DNA of 64,000 bases from Mycolicibacterium sp. P9-64 (GTDB lineage Bacteria > Actinomycetota > Actinomycetes > Mycobacteriales > Mycobacteriaceae), in the NCBI RefSeq assembly GCF_008329605.1, contig NZ_NPKO01000008.1, positions 62,001 through 126,000 of the forward strand, in the 5' to 3' direction. A model generated the notes under the pieces. The model saw nothing but the letters and a program-made list of their open reading frames with translations. It did no database searches and was not told the DNA's origin. Shown piece after piece: positions 37,310 to 46,338 of this stretch. Position numbers and translations under genes: made by a program. The stretch's first letter is position 1. Every line of letters begins with the position of its first letter.

Positions 37310-38979
37310 CAGTGAATTCCTTCAGCGAGAGGCCCGAGCGCGAGCACGGGCAGGAAGCTCAGTGCGACCAGGATCAGCGTGACGCCGGCGACCAGGCCGA
37401 CGAACTGTGGTCGATGGGTGGGCAACGTGCCGATGGATTCCGGCGTCGAGCCCTGCTTGGCGAGGGAACCGGCCAGTGCGAGCACCAAGATGAGCGGCAG
37501 GAATCTGCCGAACACCATGGCCAGGCCCAAAGCCGTGTTGTACCAATCGGTATTGACGGAGATGCCCGCGAACGCCGAGCCGTTGTTGTTGCCGGCCGAG
37601 GTGAAGGCGTACAGCACTTCCGAGAGCCCGTGCGGCCCGGTGTTGAGCATGCTGGCACGTGCGCTCGGCAGTGCCATCGCCACCGCGGTACCCGTCAGCA
37701 CGATCAACGGGGTGATCAGGAAATACGCTGCGGCGAGCTTGATCTCACGCGGAGTGATCTTCTTGCCGAGGTATTCCGGCGTCCGGCCGACCATCAGGCC
37801 TGCGATGAACACCGTGATGATCGCCAGGATGAGCATGCCGTAGAGGCCCGAACCCACACCGCCGGGCGCGATCTCGCCGAGCTTCATGTTGAACATCGTG
37901 ATCATGCCGCCGAGGCTCGTGTACGAGTCGTGGAACGAGTCCACCGCGCCGGTCGACGTCAGCGTCGTTGCGTCGGCGAACACCGCCGAGTCCGCGACGC
38001 CGAAACGCTGCTCGACGCCCTCCGTCGCCGCACCGATCGCGGTGGGGACGGTGCCGTGGTGCTGCAACTGGAACAGCATCATCAGCGAGACGCTCACGGT
38101 GGCCAGCACGCCCATGACCGCGGCGATGGCGTAACCCTGCTTCGTGTTGCCGACCATCCGGCCGAACGTGCGGGGCAGGGAGAACGCGATGACGAGGATC
38201 AGGAAGATCTCGACCCAGTTCGTCCACGCGGTCGGGTTCTCGAACGGATGCGCGGAGTTGGCGTTGTAGAAGCCGCCGCCGTTGGTGCCGAGGAGCTTGA
38301 TGACTTCCTGGCTCGCCACCGGGCCGCCGGTGATGGTCTGCGAGCCGCCGGCGAGGGTGGTGACGACCTGGTCGTGCAGGTAGAAGTTCTGGATCACGCC
38401 ACCTGCCATCAAGACGACGGCTCCGATGATCGAGATGGGCAGCAGGATGCGCAGGTTGCCGCGCACCAGGTCGACCCAGAAGTTGCCGAGCTCTCCGCTG
38501 CGGCGTCGGACGAAGCCGCGAACGAACGCGATCGCCACCGCCATGCCGACCGCGGCCGAGACGAAGTTCTGCACGGCAAGACCCGCCATCTGCACCAGAT
38601 GGCCCTGGGTGGATTCACCGGAGTAGGCCTGCCAGTTGGTGTTGGTCACGAAGCTGATGGCGGTGTTCCAGGCGAGTGCCGGCGTCATCGGTGTGGCGGG
38701 GTCGTTGAGGTGCAGCGGCAGCTTGCCCTGAATCAGCTGGAAGACGAACAGGAACAGGACGCCGATGGCGGAGAACGCCAGCACGCTGCGTGCGTAGGCA
38801 CCCCAGGTCTGTTCCGATTTCGGATCGGCCCCGATCAACCGGTAGACGATGCTCTCGACGCGAGAGTGCTTCTCGGAGGTGTAGACCCGGTACATGTAGT
38901 CGCCAAGGGGCTTGTGCACGGCGACCAGTGCGACGATCAGAAGAACGAGGAAGAGGATCCCCGCCGTCGTAGTACTCAC
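37309..38979 (-). CDS. kdpA: K+-transporting ATPase channel subunit KdpA
   Basis: This 556-residue membrane channel subunit has the four pore loops intact: SFVTNTNWQAYSGES, GTNGGGFYNANSAHPFEN, APGGVGSGLYGM and TSAGNNNGSAFAG. These form the K+ selectivity filter. The GTG start shares one base with the kdpF stop codon. Compare the second KdpA at 39414, where each of these loops is changed. Confidence 0.97.
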
Positions 38980-39068
38980 TAGAACCTCTCGGGGAAGAGC
39001 AGGGCGGCGAAGAGGAACACCGCGATGAGGATCGCCAGCACGAGGCCGATGACGTTGTCGTAGCTCAC
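38979..39068 (-). CDS. kdpF: Small membrane subunit KdpF
   Basis: This 29-residue single-helix peptide starts VSYDNVIGLVLAILIAVF and ends FPERF. Length, hydrophobicity and place directly before kdpA fit KdpF, a lipid-like stabiliser of the KdpFABC complex. The GTG start overlaps the stop of the 27-residue gene upstream, and the TAG stop shares its last base with the kdpA GTG. Confidence 0.88.
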   Translation of the reverse strand: MSYDNVIGLVLAILIAVFLFAALLFPERF

Positions 39069-39148
39069 AGTCGCTCGACCAACTTCTGCACCAGGCCGAG
39101 CAGGGCGAAGATCGCCACCGTCAGCACGATGAACACCACTACGGACAT
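39065..39148 (-). CDS. 27-residue membrane peptide at the head of the kdp operon
   Basis: This tiny gene encodes MSVVVFIVLTVAIFALLGLV followed by QKLVERL, a single hydrophobic helix with a charged C-terminus. GGAGACGAG upstream of the ATG is a good ribosome site. It overlaps kdpF by four bases (GTGA), so the two are translated together. It looks like a second KdpF-like helix. I do not know a named family for it. Confidence 0.7.
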   Translation of the reverse strand: MSVVVFIVLTVAIFALLGLVQKLVERL

Positions 39149-39277
39149 CTCGTCTCCGTTCACTGAAATCTGCGGGCGCTCGGGTGTCGGTCGAGCAGCC
39201 TCTGCCGGGCCGCTTGGTTGAGGGCCAGACACGAAGCTAGACCCGCCCGAGCAGGCCGCCGCCGCCCTTGACGTTTT

Positions 39278-39305
39278 CTTTACGCCACCGCGTTCGTCCT
39301 TTACG
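39278..39305 (-). promoter_or_regulatory. Direct repeat in the kdp upstream region, possible KdpE site
   Basis: CTTTACG occurs at 39278-39284 and 39299-39305. The spacing is 21 bases, two DNA turns, which fits a dimer of an OmpR-type regulator bound to direct repeats. The region lies between the kdp operon and the divergent orphan kdpA and could serve both. This is inferred from spacing only. Confidence 0.35.
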
Positions 39306-39413
39306 GTCTTCGTTCGGCGACGCCATCGCGTACCTCGGACGACCCGTCAAGACTACGTCAATAGGTGCCCATTCGGCGTAGCGATCGCGTAATCACCAGC
39401 AGCTGTTCAGGCG

Positions 39414-41138
39414 GTGGCTCTTACGTTTGCCAGACGAGTATTCGAGGGTAGAGGAGGCGGGGTCATCGACGGTCCGCACAACTGGGGACAAGCCGCCTGG
39501 TCACAGGTCGCCGCGGTCATCACCATTGTGGTGATCTTGCATGTCCCACTTGGAAATTACCTGGCCAGGGTATACGCCGACGCGTCGAGCTGGCGAATGG
39601 AGAAGGCGATCTACCGGATCGTCGGTGTCGAGCCGGGCAGCGAGCAGCGCTGGACGAAGTATCTTTCTTCGCTGCTGGCATTCTCGGCGGTGAGCGTTTT
39701 GTTTCTCTACGGGTTATTGCTGGGTCAAACATATTTGCCCGAACCCTGGGGCCATAAGGGAATGACACCCGCATTGGCGTTCAATACGGCAATTTCCTTT
39801 ACGGCCAATACGAGTTGGCAGAATTACCCCGGTGAATCCACCCTCGGGCACCTCGGGTTGACCGCGGGCCTCGGTGTGCAGGCGTTCGCGAGTTGCGCCG
39901 TCGGAATGTGCGTCGCGGTTGCCCTGATTCGTGGTTTCGCGCGAAGGGAGCGTAACGATATCGGCAATTTCTGGGTAGATCTGGTGCGGACGGTGGTACG
40001 GATACTGATCCCGCTGTCCGTCGTGGTCGCGGTGATTCTTCTGGCACTCGGCGTGATCGCGAACTTCAATGCTGCTCAGGATGTTTCGACGCTGGCGGGC
40101 GGCCATCAGACGATTCTCGGCGGCCCCGTTGCATCCTGGGAGTCGATCAAGTTGATGTCCGGAGACGGCGGCGGCGCGTTCAACACGAGTAGCGCCCACC
40201 CGTTCGAGAACCCGACGCCGCTGTCGAATGTCGTCGAAATCGTCGCGATGCTCCTGATTCCGGTGGCATTCATCCGGACCTTCGGCGTCATGGTCGGCGA
40301 CAAGAAACAGGGCTGGGCATTGTTCGCTGCCGTCGCGATCCTCTTTGTCATCGGAGCGGTCGCCATCGTCTGGGCGCAAACGGCGGGTCACGGCACCGTC
40401 ATCAGTGCCGTCGGCGCCCCCACTGAAGGCACCGAGACGCGGTTCGGAGTGCCGGGCAGCACCGTGTTCGGCCAGGCGGCAACGGCAAGCGGCGACGGTG
40501 CGGCGAACGCCTCGTACGACAGCTTCGCCAGCCTCGCCGGCGGGGTGCTCTTGATGAACATGATGCTCGGCGAGGTGGCGCCCGGCGGCGCAGGCAGCGG
40601 GCTGTACGGCCTGGTGGTGATGGCGCTACTAGCGGTGTTCCTCGGGGGACTGATGGTCGGCACCACCCCCGAATTCCTGCAGAAGAGGTTGCACGCCCGC
40701 CACATCAAGCTGGTCAGCGTCTACATTCTCGTCATTCCGTTGACCGTCCTTGTCGGCTGCGCGATCGCGATGGCATTGCCCGGTCAAGTGGCGTCGATGT
40801 TGAACACCGGGCAGCACGGTCTGTCAGAGGTGCTCTATGCCTTCACGAGTTCGGCAGCCAACAACGGCAGCGCATTCGGCGGATTCAGCGGCAATACGAC
40901 CTGGTTCAACGTTGCGCTGGCGTTCGCGATGGTGGCCGGGCGGTTCGTGCCGATCATCGTGGTGATGGCTCTGGCAGGGACGTTCGCCGCACAACGACGG
41001 GGCATCGTTACGGCAGGCACCCTCCGCACCCACCAGCCGACGTTCGTCGTGTTGATGGTCAGTGTCACGTTGATCATGGTCGGACTCGAATACCTGCCTG
41101 CGCTCGCGCTCGGCCCCCTTGCCGACGCGCTCGGGTAG
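39414..41138 (+). CDS. Orphan KdpA-like channel subunit
   Basis: This 574-residue KdpA paralogue has no kdpB or kdpC of its own. It has the full set of helices and a 25-30-residue longer N-terminus. The pore loops are altered: SFTANTSWQNYPGES instead of SFVTNTNWQ; GDGGGAFNTSSAHPFEN instead of TNGGGFYNANSAHPFEN; APGGAGSGLYGL; TSSAANNGSAFGG instead of TSAGNNNGSAFAG. Codon use is less GC-biased than its neighbours in the first third (TTG, TTT and ATT are common). It may pair with the KdpB/KdpC encoded nearby, or act alone. The GTG start is uncertain. Confidence 0.88.
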   Translation: MALTFARRVFEGRGGGVIDGPHNWGQAAWSQVAAVITIVVILHVPLGNYLARVYADASSWRMEKAIYRIVGVEPGSEQRWTKYLSSLLAFSAVSVLFLYGLLLGQTYLPEPWGHKGMTPALAFNTAISFTANTSWQNYPGESTLGHLGLTAGLGVQAFASCAVGMCVAVALIRGFARRERNDIGNFWVDLVRTVVRILIPLSVVVAVILLALGVIANFNAAQDVSTLAGGHQTILGGPVASWESIKLMSGDGGGAFNTSSAHPFENPTPLSNVVEIVAMLLIPVAFIRTFGVMVGDKKQGWALFAAVAILFVIGAVAIVWAQTAGHGTVISAVGAPTEGTETRFGVPGSTVFGQAATASGDGAANASYDSFASLAGGVLLMNMMLGEVAPGGAGSGLYGLVVMALLAVFLGGLMVGTTPEFLQKRLHARHIKLVSVYILVIPLTVLVGCAIAMALPGQVASMLNTGQHGLSEVLYAFTSSAANNGSAFGGFSGNTTWFNVALAFAMVAGRFVPIIVVMALAGTFAAQRRGIVTAGTLRTHQPTFVVLMVSVTLIMVGLEYLPALALGPLADALG

Positions 41139-41241
41139 GCCCTACGAGGGGTGTCAATGCGGCGTCAAGGTTTGACCGGGGGCCGTCAAGGGATCGCAAA
41201 GAAGCTGGTCAGGCGGGGCGGAGGCGAGGGATGGTCGAAGG

Positions 41242-42108
41242 GTGCCCAGTCGGCAGCAGGCCGGGGCTTGTTGGAACAAGGTGTCGGTGACTCTCTCGGA
41301 CGTCTTTCAATCGGTGCTTTCAGGAACCACCTCGCACGCGTCGCCAACGCGCGGGTGCGTAGCGCAGGGTGACGACGGCCAGGTCCCTCCGTTGTCGGGG
41401 CCGTTGCTCCGCTGCGTCGTCTACCGCAGGGCCTTCCCGATGACCGAAATAGCCCTTCCCGCATTGTCGTTGCGGAACTCCGCGGTGGCCAAGTGGGTCA
41501 GGGACCAGGACGTCGCGGTCGACGTGCGTTCGAGCGAGGAGCTCGGCGTTGCGCTTGCCTCGGGCGTTCATCCCGCGCGGGTGACGACGTACGCCGACGG
41601 GCTGACCGCGAACGAAATCCTGTTCTGTACGGCGAATCTCGCCGTCGGACGGGTAGTCGTGGACTCGACCCAAGAGGTCGATCTGCTGTGCTCCGTGGTG
41701 CCGCAGCGCAGGCAGGGGGTGCTGGTCCGGATGTCGGACGTCACCGCCGCGCCGTACGGCGAAGCCGACGATGCGATCGACGCGATCGTTGGCCACCGGC
41801 GGCTAGACCTGATCGGCCTACAGTGCGAAATCGGTGCGCAGGACCAGGATTTCATCAGCTATCCCGCCGCCATCGGTCACATGATCTCCGCGATGGCAGA
41901 CATCCGGGATCGTCACGACGTAGTGCTCACCCGCCTCGCCCTTGGCGGCGGCCGGGCCGTCCCTCCTGGCGACTGGGCCATCCAGCTGCCGAAGATCGCG
42001 TCCGAGATCGACGAATCACTCGACGATGCCTGCGCGACCCTGCGGTTCCCGCGTCCCACCGTCACCGTCTCGGCAGGCCTGGAGATTCTCGGACAGGAGG
42101 CAGCATGA
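41242..42108 (+). CDS. PLP-barrel pseudoenzyme 1 (diaminopimelate decarboxylase-like, no PLP lysine)
   Basis: This ~288-residue protein aligns by eye with the first domain of the decarboxylase at 9828. LDLIGLQCEIGAQ matches LAGLHCHLGSQV, and DACATLRFPRP matches DAACAAERFPRP. The PLP lysine position (K85 in the enzyme) is Leu (IALPALSL). EPGRAI has become SAGLEI, and the whole C-terminal beta domain is missing. It cannot be a normal decarboxylase. It may bind another ligand or protein. It overlaps the next gene by four bases. GTG 41242 or 41281 may be the start. Confidence 0.75.
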   Translation: MPSRQQAGACWNKVSVTLSDVFQSVLSGTTSHASPTRGCVAQGDDGQVPPLSGPLLRCVVYRRAFPMTEIALPALSLRNSAVAKWVRDQDVAVDVRSSEELGVALASGVHPARVTTYADGLTANEILFCTANLAVGRVVVDSTQEVDLLCSVVPQRRQGVLVRMSDVTAAPYGEADDAIDAIVGHRRLDLIGLQCEIGAQDQDFISYPAAIGHMISAMADIRDRHDVVLTRLALGGGRAVPPGDWAIQLPKIASEIDESLDDACATLRFPRPTVTVSAGLEILGQEAA

Positions 42109-42857
42109 CCGTCGCTTCACGAATCCACGTCCTGCCGCGTTCCAGTGTGCAACCACTGGACCCGCGGTTGGACGTCACCGTTGCGCTGCGCCGGTGCGCC
42201 ACGTATCGAAAGGCATTGCGCGCAGGTGCAATCAGCTACCCGGCGGGCATCCTCTGGATGGAGCCGGTGTCGAACTGGGTGAACCGGCACGGTGTGAGCG
42301 TCGACGTGACGACAGCCGAAGAACTGGAAGTCGCCGTCGCGAAGGGCATCTCACCAGCGCGACTGGTCATGCATTGCGCTGATCCGGGCGCACGCCCGGT
42401 TCGCCTCGCCGTCAACGCAGGTGTCGGGCGCTTCGTCGTGAGGTCAGCCCAACAGATCGCGCTGCTTGCCAGTTGCGCTCGACGTCCCCAGCGGCTGCTC
42501 GTCGACGTCACGGCGCAACCCGCGGACGTCCTTGCCGCAGAGATCATGGCCCGTCAACGACTGGACCTCATCGGGCTGCACTGCCGACTGGCCGACGCCA
42601 GTCGTGACGCAGTAGCCGACCACGTGCAGCAGATGATCGCCCAGATGTCGTGGATCCGTTCCAAACACGGTGTCATCCTCACCCGCGCGAGCATTGCCGA
42701 GTTCCACGCGGCCGAGATCGGCTGCGATCGCAGCTACCTGCGCGTCGTCTCCGACGGCTTGGACGAGGCGATCGACGACGCGTGCGCCAGGTATCGGTAT
42801 CCGCGGCCTGCGCTCGTCGTCGCGATGCGGCGATCCGCGCTCAGCCCGACCGGCTAG
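42105..42857 (+). CDS. PLP-barrel pseudoenzyme 2 (diaminopimelate decarboxylase-like, no PLP lysine)
   Basis: This 250-residue protein is a diverged copy of the gene before it. LRRCATYRKALRAGAISYP parallels LLRCVVYRRAFPMTEIALP without gaps. The PLP lysine position is Gly (SYPAGILW). LHCRLADAS replaces LHCHLGSQV, and the GGGHG loop is gone (SIAEFHAAE). DDACARYRYPRP near the end is kept. It is coupled to pseudoenzyme 1 by an ATGA overlap and stands 108 bases before glnX. The pair may work as a heterodimer. Function unknown. Confidence 0.75.
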   Translation: MTVASRIHVLPRSSVQPLDPRLDVTVALRRCATYRKALRAGAISYPAGILWMEPVSNWVNRHGVSVDVTTAEELEVAVAKGISPARLVMHCADPGARPVRLAVNAGVGRFVVRSAQQIALLASCARRPQRLLVDVTAQPADVLAAEIMARQRLDLIGLHCRLADASRDAVADHVQQMIAQMSWIRSKHGVILTRASIAEFHAAEIGCDRSYLRVVSDGLDEAIDDACARYRYPRPALVVAMRRSALSPTG

Positions 42858-42965
42858 CAACCGATAGCCCTACCGTTTCCGGCTCGAATCCGAATCAAGC
42901 AATGCCCGCGACCGGGGCGAGATCTGCAGTTAGGATCACGCTCTGGGCGAGGGGAGTGAATCGAG

Positions 42966-44225
42966 ATGGGCGCTCCGCGCACGCCGGACGCGCGGGCCTC
43001 CGTGGCGTGGCTGCGACGTTTCGTCCGCACGACGCCCGGTGTCGTCAGCGTGATCGCGGTGGCCGTCGCGGCATTCTGCGTGCTCACCGGCGTCGTCGTC
43101 GCCGGGCAGCTCGACGGGCGGATCGCCGAGCACGACGCCGTTCTCGACCATTCCGAGCCGTTCGCGTATGCCGCGCAGAACCTCTACGTCGCGCTGTCGT
43201 CGGCCGATGCTGCTGCCGCGTCGGCGTACCTCGCCGGCATCGAAACCCCGCCGCTGCGCGCGCGGTATCAGCAAGCCCTTGCCGATGCGGCATCGGCGCT
43301 GGCCGACGCGACGGCGGGAGCAACCGATGCGGGCACCCGCAAGTCCGTCGCGCAGATCTCGGCGCAACTGGCCGCCTACACCGGGCTGATCGAGTCGGCG
43401 CGGGCCAACAACCGGCAGGGCTACGCGGTCGGATCGGCCTACCTGCGGGAGGCGTCGTCGTTGATGCAGTCCTCGCTGCTGCCCAACGCCGAGAAGATCC
43501 TGACCGCCAATCTGGCTGCGGTCGACGAAGACCAGCGCGCCGTCGGTTCGACGCCGTTGGTCGGCGTCGTGCTGCTGGTGCTGGTTCTGGTGGCCATCGT
43601 CGCCGGTTCTCTGATCCTGACCCGCCGCACGAACCGGCAGTTCAACCTCGGGCTCGTCGTGGCAGCGGTCCTGGTGCTGGTGGTCATCGCGTGGGTCGTG
43701 GGAGCCACCCGCTTGGCGGCCAACGCCATCGAGCACAGTCGCACCGACGGCACGGCACGGTTCGAGCAGCTGGCAAAGGCGCGCATCCTCGCCCAGCAGG
43801 CGCGCACCGACGAGACTTTGCTTCTGATCGCGCGCGGCGACATCACCGCAGGCCAGGTCACGTTCCTGCACCGAATCGAGGACCTGACCAAGCAGCTGGA
43901 CACGGTGCGTTCCGCCGCGATACGCGGCGTCGAGGGTTGGTCCGAGAGCCACCACGTGCAGGTCGGGGATTACCTGCGCGGTGACTACGCCGCCGCGGTC
44001 AACGAGGCCATCGGTACCGACCCGAACGGTTCGGCCGCGCAGTTCGCGATCGTCGAAACCACCCTGCGCGACGAGATCGAGCAGACCCGCACCACACTGC
44101 GCGACCGCGTGTCCACCGCAGGTGCGTTCCTGGCCTGGAGCCCGACGGGCACTCTGGTGCTCATGGTGTTCGCCGCGGCAGCGACCCTCGTCGGGTTGTG
44201 GCCGCGGCTCGAGGAGTTCCTATGA
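42966..44225 (+). CDS. glnX: GlnX-like four-helix membrane sensor
   Basis: This 419-residue protein has membrane helices near residues 24-47, 197-218, 229-251 and 395-413. Each pair flanks a helical extracytoplasmic domain rich in Ala, Gln and Glu. This is the layout of Rv0412c (GlnX), which together with GlnH passes the amino-acid signal to PknG in M. tuberculosis. The gene order glnX-glnH-pknG is kept here with two changes: an extra gene between glnH and pknG, and a longer downstream cluster. It ends in an ATGA overlap with glnH. Confidence 0.85.
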   Translation: MGAPRTPDARASVAWLRRFVRTTPGVVSVIAVAVAAFCVLTGVVVAGQLDGRIAEHDAVLDHSEPFAYAAQNLYVALSSADAAAASAYLAGIETPPLRARYQQALADAASALADATAGATDAGTRKSVAQISAQLAAYTGLIESARANNRQGYAVGSAYLREASSLMQSSLLPNAEKILTANLAAVDEDQRAVGSTPLVGVVLLVLVLVAIVAGSLILTRRTNRQFNLGLVVAAVLVLVVIAWVVGATRLAANAIEHSRTDGTARFEQLAKARILAQQARTDETLLLIARGDITAGQVTFLHRIEDLTKQLDTVRSAAIRGVEGWSESHHVQVGDYLRGDYAAAVNEAIGTDPNGSAAQFAIVETTLRDEIEQTRTTLRDRVSTAGAFLAWSPTGTLVLMVFAAAATLVGLWPRLEEFL

Positions 44226-45190
44226 GAACGCGCGTCGTGACGACCCTGTGCGCCGTCGTGCTGGCGGTTGCCGGATGCGGATCGTCGTCGGCGCCACCGC
44301 CGTCGGTTTCGATCCCGCCGGTCGACGCGCAGCCAGCCGGCGCACAGGAGGTCACGACGGTTCCGGTGGCGGCGCACACCGACTGCGGTGATCGGGAGGC
44401 CAGTCTGCGCCCTGGCCCACTGCCCGCGCCGGGCGCCATGCCGCCCGGTTCGACCATGGCGGCGATCGCCGAGCGGGGACGGCTCATCGTCGGCGTCGAC
44501 CAGAACACCAACTTGTTCGGCTACCGGAATCCCGCGACGGGCCAGCTCGAGGGCTTCGACATCGACGTCGCCCGCGAGATCGCGCGCAGCATCTTCGGCG
44601 ATCCGAGCCGCATCGACCTCCGCGTCGTCGAAGCGGGACAACGGGAATCGGCGTTGGCCAAGGGTGAGGTCGACCTGGTCGCCAGAACCTACTCGATCAC
44701 GTGTGAGCGCAAGAAGACGGTCGCCTTCTCGACGACGTACTTCAACGCCGTGCAGAGGATCCTCGCCATCAAGGGCTCGGGAATCGATTCCGCGGCAAAG
44801 CTCGCGGGCAAGCGAGTGTGCGCGGTGAAGGGCACGACCTCGCTGGCGGCGTTGCTCGCGTTGGATCCCAAGCCGACGGTGATCTCGGTGACCAGCTGGA
44901 CTGATTGCCTGGTGATGCTGCAACAGGGCCAGGTCGACGCGATCAGCACCGACGACGTCGTGCTGACCGGCCTTGCGCGGCAAGACCCGAACGTCGAGCT
45001 GGTCGGCGGCAGCATCGCCGTCGAGCCCTACGGCATCGGGGTGAAGAAGGAGAACACCGACCTCGTCCGCTTCGTCAACGGTGTCCTTGACCGGATGCGG
45101 GACGACGGCACCTGGCAACGCCTCTACGACGCCAATCTGCGCAGCCTCGGGCCGACGCCCGAGCCGCCGACGCCGCGGTATCAGGATTGA
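44222..45190 (+). CDS. glnH: GlnH-like amino-acid-binding lipoprotein
   Basis: This 322-residue protein has a signal peptide with lipobox VAGC, a Pro/Ser-rich linker, and a type-II periplasmic binding domain: GRLIVGVDQNTNLFGYRNP, LEGFDIDVAREIARSIFG, VDLVARTYSITCERKKTVAFS, CAVKGTTSLAAL and DAISTDDVVL. In M. tuberculosis GlnH binds Asp or Glu outside the membrane and signals through GlnX to PknG. No ABC transporter genes are nearby, which supports a sensor role. The ligand here is inferred from the family. Confidence 0.9.
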   Translation: MRTRVVTTLCAVVLAVAGCGSSSAPPPSVSIPPVDAQPAGAQEVTTVPVAAHTDCGDREASLRPGPLPAPGAMPPGSTMAAIAERGRLIVGVDQNTNLFGYRNPATGQLEGFDIDVAREIARSIFGDPSRIDLRVVEAGQRESALAKGEVDLVARTYSITCERKKTVAFSTTYFNAVQRILAIKGSGIDSAAKLAGKRVCAVKGTTSLAALLALDPKPTVISVTSWTDCLVMLQQGQVDAISTDDVVLTGLARQDPNVELVGGSIAVEPYGIGVKKENTDLVRFVNGVLDRMRDDGTWQRLYDANLRSLGPTPEPPTPRYQD

Positions 45191-45192
45191 CC

Positions 45193-46338
45193 ATGACCGA
45201 GGCGAGCATTGAGGCGATCGACCGCGAACTCGAGTCGCGCACCAAGGAAGTCGCCGCCATGTCGACCACGCTCATCGAGCTGGAGGGCCACGCGGGCCTG
45301 GCCCACGTGCGCCGCTACCCGCCGATCGGGGTGACCGCCCAGCGATGGGCGGTGGTGGAGAAGTCACTCGCGCAGCTGTGGGACGACCTCGGCCGGATGA
45401 CCTCGATACTGGACGCGGCGCGGACGGCGCGGGGGCGCCGGTCCAACATCGAGGACGATGATCGCGCCGAGTTGGCCAGATTGCTGTTCGGACGTCCGCT
45501 GGAGGTCTCGCGGCAGCGAATCCCGTTGGCCAAGCGCAGCATTGCGGGTCCCTCGGAAACCGTGGAGTCCGTCGGGCTCGACGACATCGCGCAACGGATG
45601 CAAGCCGACTACTCGGCGGTTGCCGAGTTCTTCGACGCCGTCGACACCATCAACACTCTGGTCACCGAGGGGCTCGCCCCGACGCAGGATCGCCTCGACG
45701 AAGCGGGTGCGCCGGGACCGAAGGACATCGACGAACTGTTGACCGTGTCCGCCACCGATCCGCTGTCGCTGACCCCGGAGAACATCGCCAAGCGCGTCCG
45801 CGCCATCGCGGAGAGCGTGCAGCGGCAATCGGCGGAGCTTGCCGAGCTCGCTGCGCTGCACGCGAATTGGCCCGGTGCGCTGGCGTCGATCGCCGCGCAG
45901 CTGGATGAATTGCGGGACGGGGCGCAGCGGGCGGCAACGGCCCGTGCGCGCGCCGAGAAGACCGTGCTGTCCGGTCCGCTGCCCATACACGCCGACCCCG
46001 AGCCGGCGCTGCGCGAAGAGCTCGCGTCCCTGACCGCACCGGATCCTGCGGCGCTGCGCGAGCTACGGGTGCGGGTCGCCGCGGCGCTGCGGGTCGTCGG
46101 TGAGGACGAGCAGCTCGCGCAGGGCCTGCTCGACCGTCGCGCCGAGCTGTCGGGGCGGCTCACGGCGTACCAGGCGAAGGCGGCGCGGCTCGGGCTTGGG
46201 GAGGAACCAGAACTGTTGGCCTGCGGGCGGATTGCGGCGGGCCTGCTGTCGCGACAGCCGTGCGATCTGCGCGCCGTCACCCGCGCCATCGCCGACCTGC
46301 AGCAGATGATCGCGCAGAAGCGGGAGAATCAGACATGA
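45193..46338 (+). CDS. Unknown helical protein in the PknG cluster
   Basis: This 381-residue soluble, Ala/Leu/Glu/Arg-rich protein is likely all helical with several coiled-coil stretches, for example EAIDRELESRTKEVAAMSTT near the N-terminus and the last 120 residues. There is no signal peptide or membrane segment. I do not recognise a domain. It is locked between glnH and pknG by very short junctions (ATGA overlap with pknG). It may be a cytoplasmic linker between GlnX and the kinase. ATG 45193 is used rather than TTG 45187. Confidence 0.8.
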   Translation: MTEASIEAIDRELESRTKEVAAMSTTLIELEGHAGLAHVRRYPPIGVTAQRWAVVEKSLAQLWDDLGRMTSILDAARTARGRRSNIEDDDRAELARLLFGRPLEVSRQRIPLAKRSIAGPSETVESVGLDDIAQRMQADYSAVAEFFDAVDTINTLVTEGLAPTQDRLDEAGAPGPKDIDELLTVSATDPLSLTPENIAKRVRAIAESVQRQSAELAELAALHANWPGALASIAAQLDELRDGAQRAATARARAEKTVLSGPLPIHADPEPALREELASLTAPDPAALRELRVRVAAALRVVGEDEQLAQGLLDRRAELSGRLTAYQAKAARLGLGEEPELLACGRIAAGLLSRQPCDLRAVTRAIADLQQMIAQKRENQT

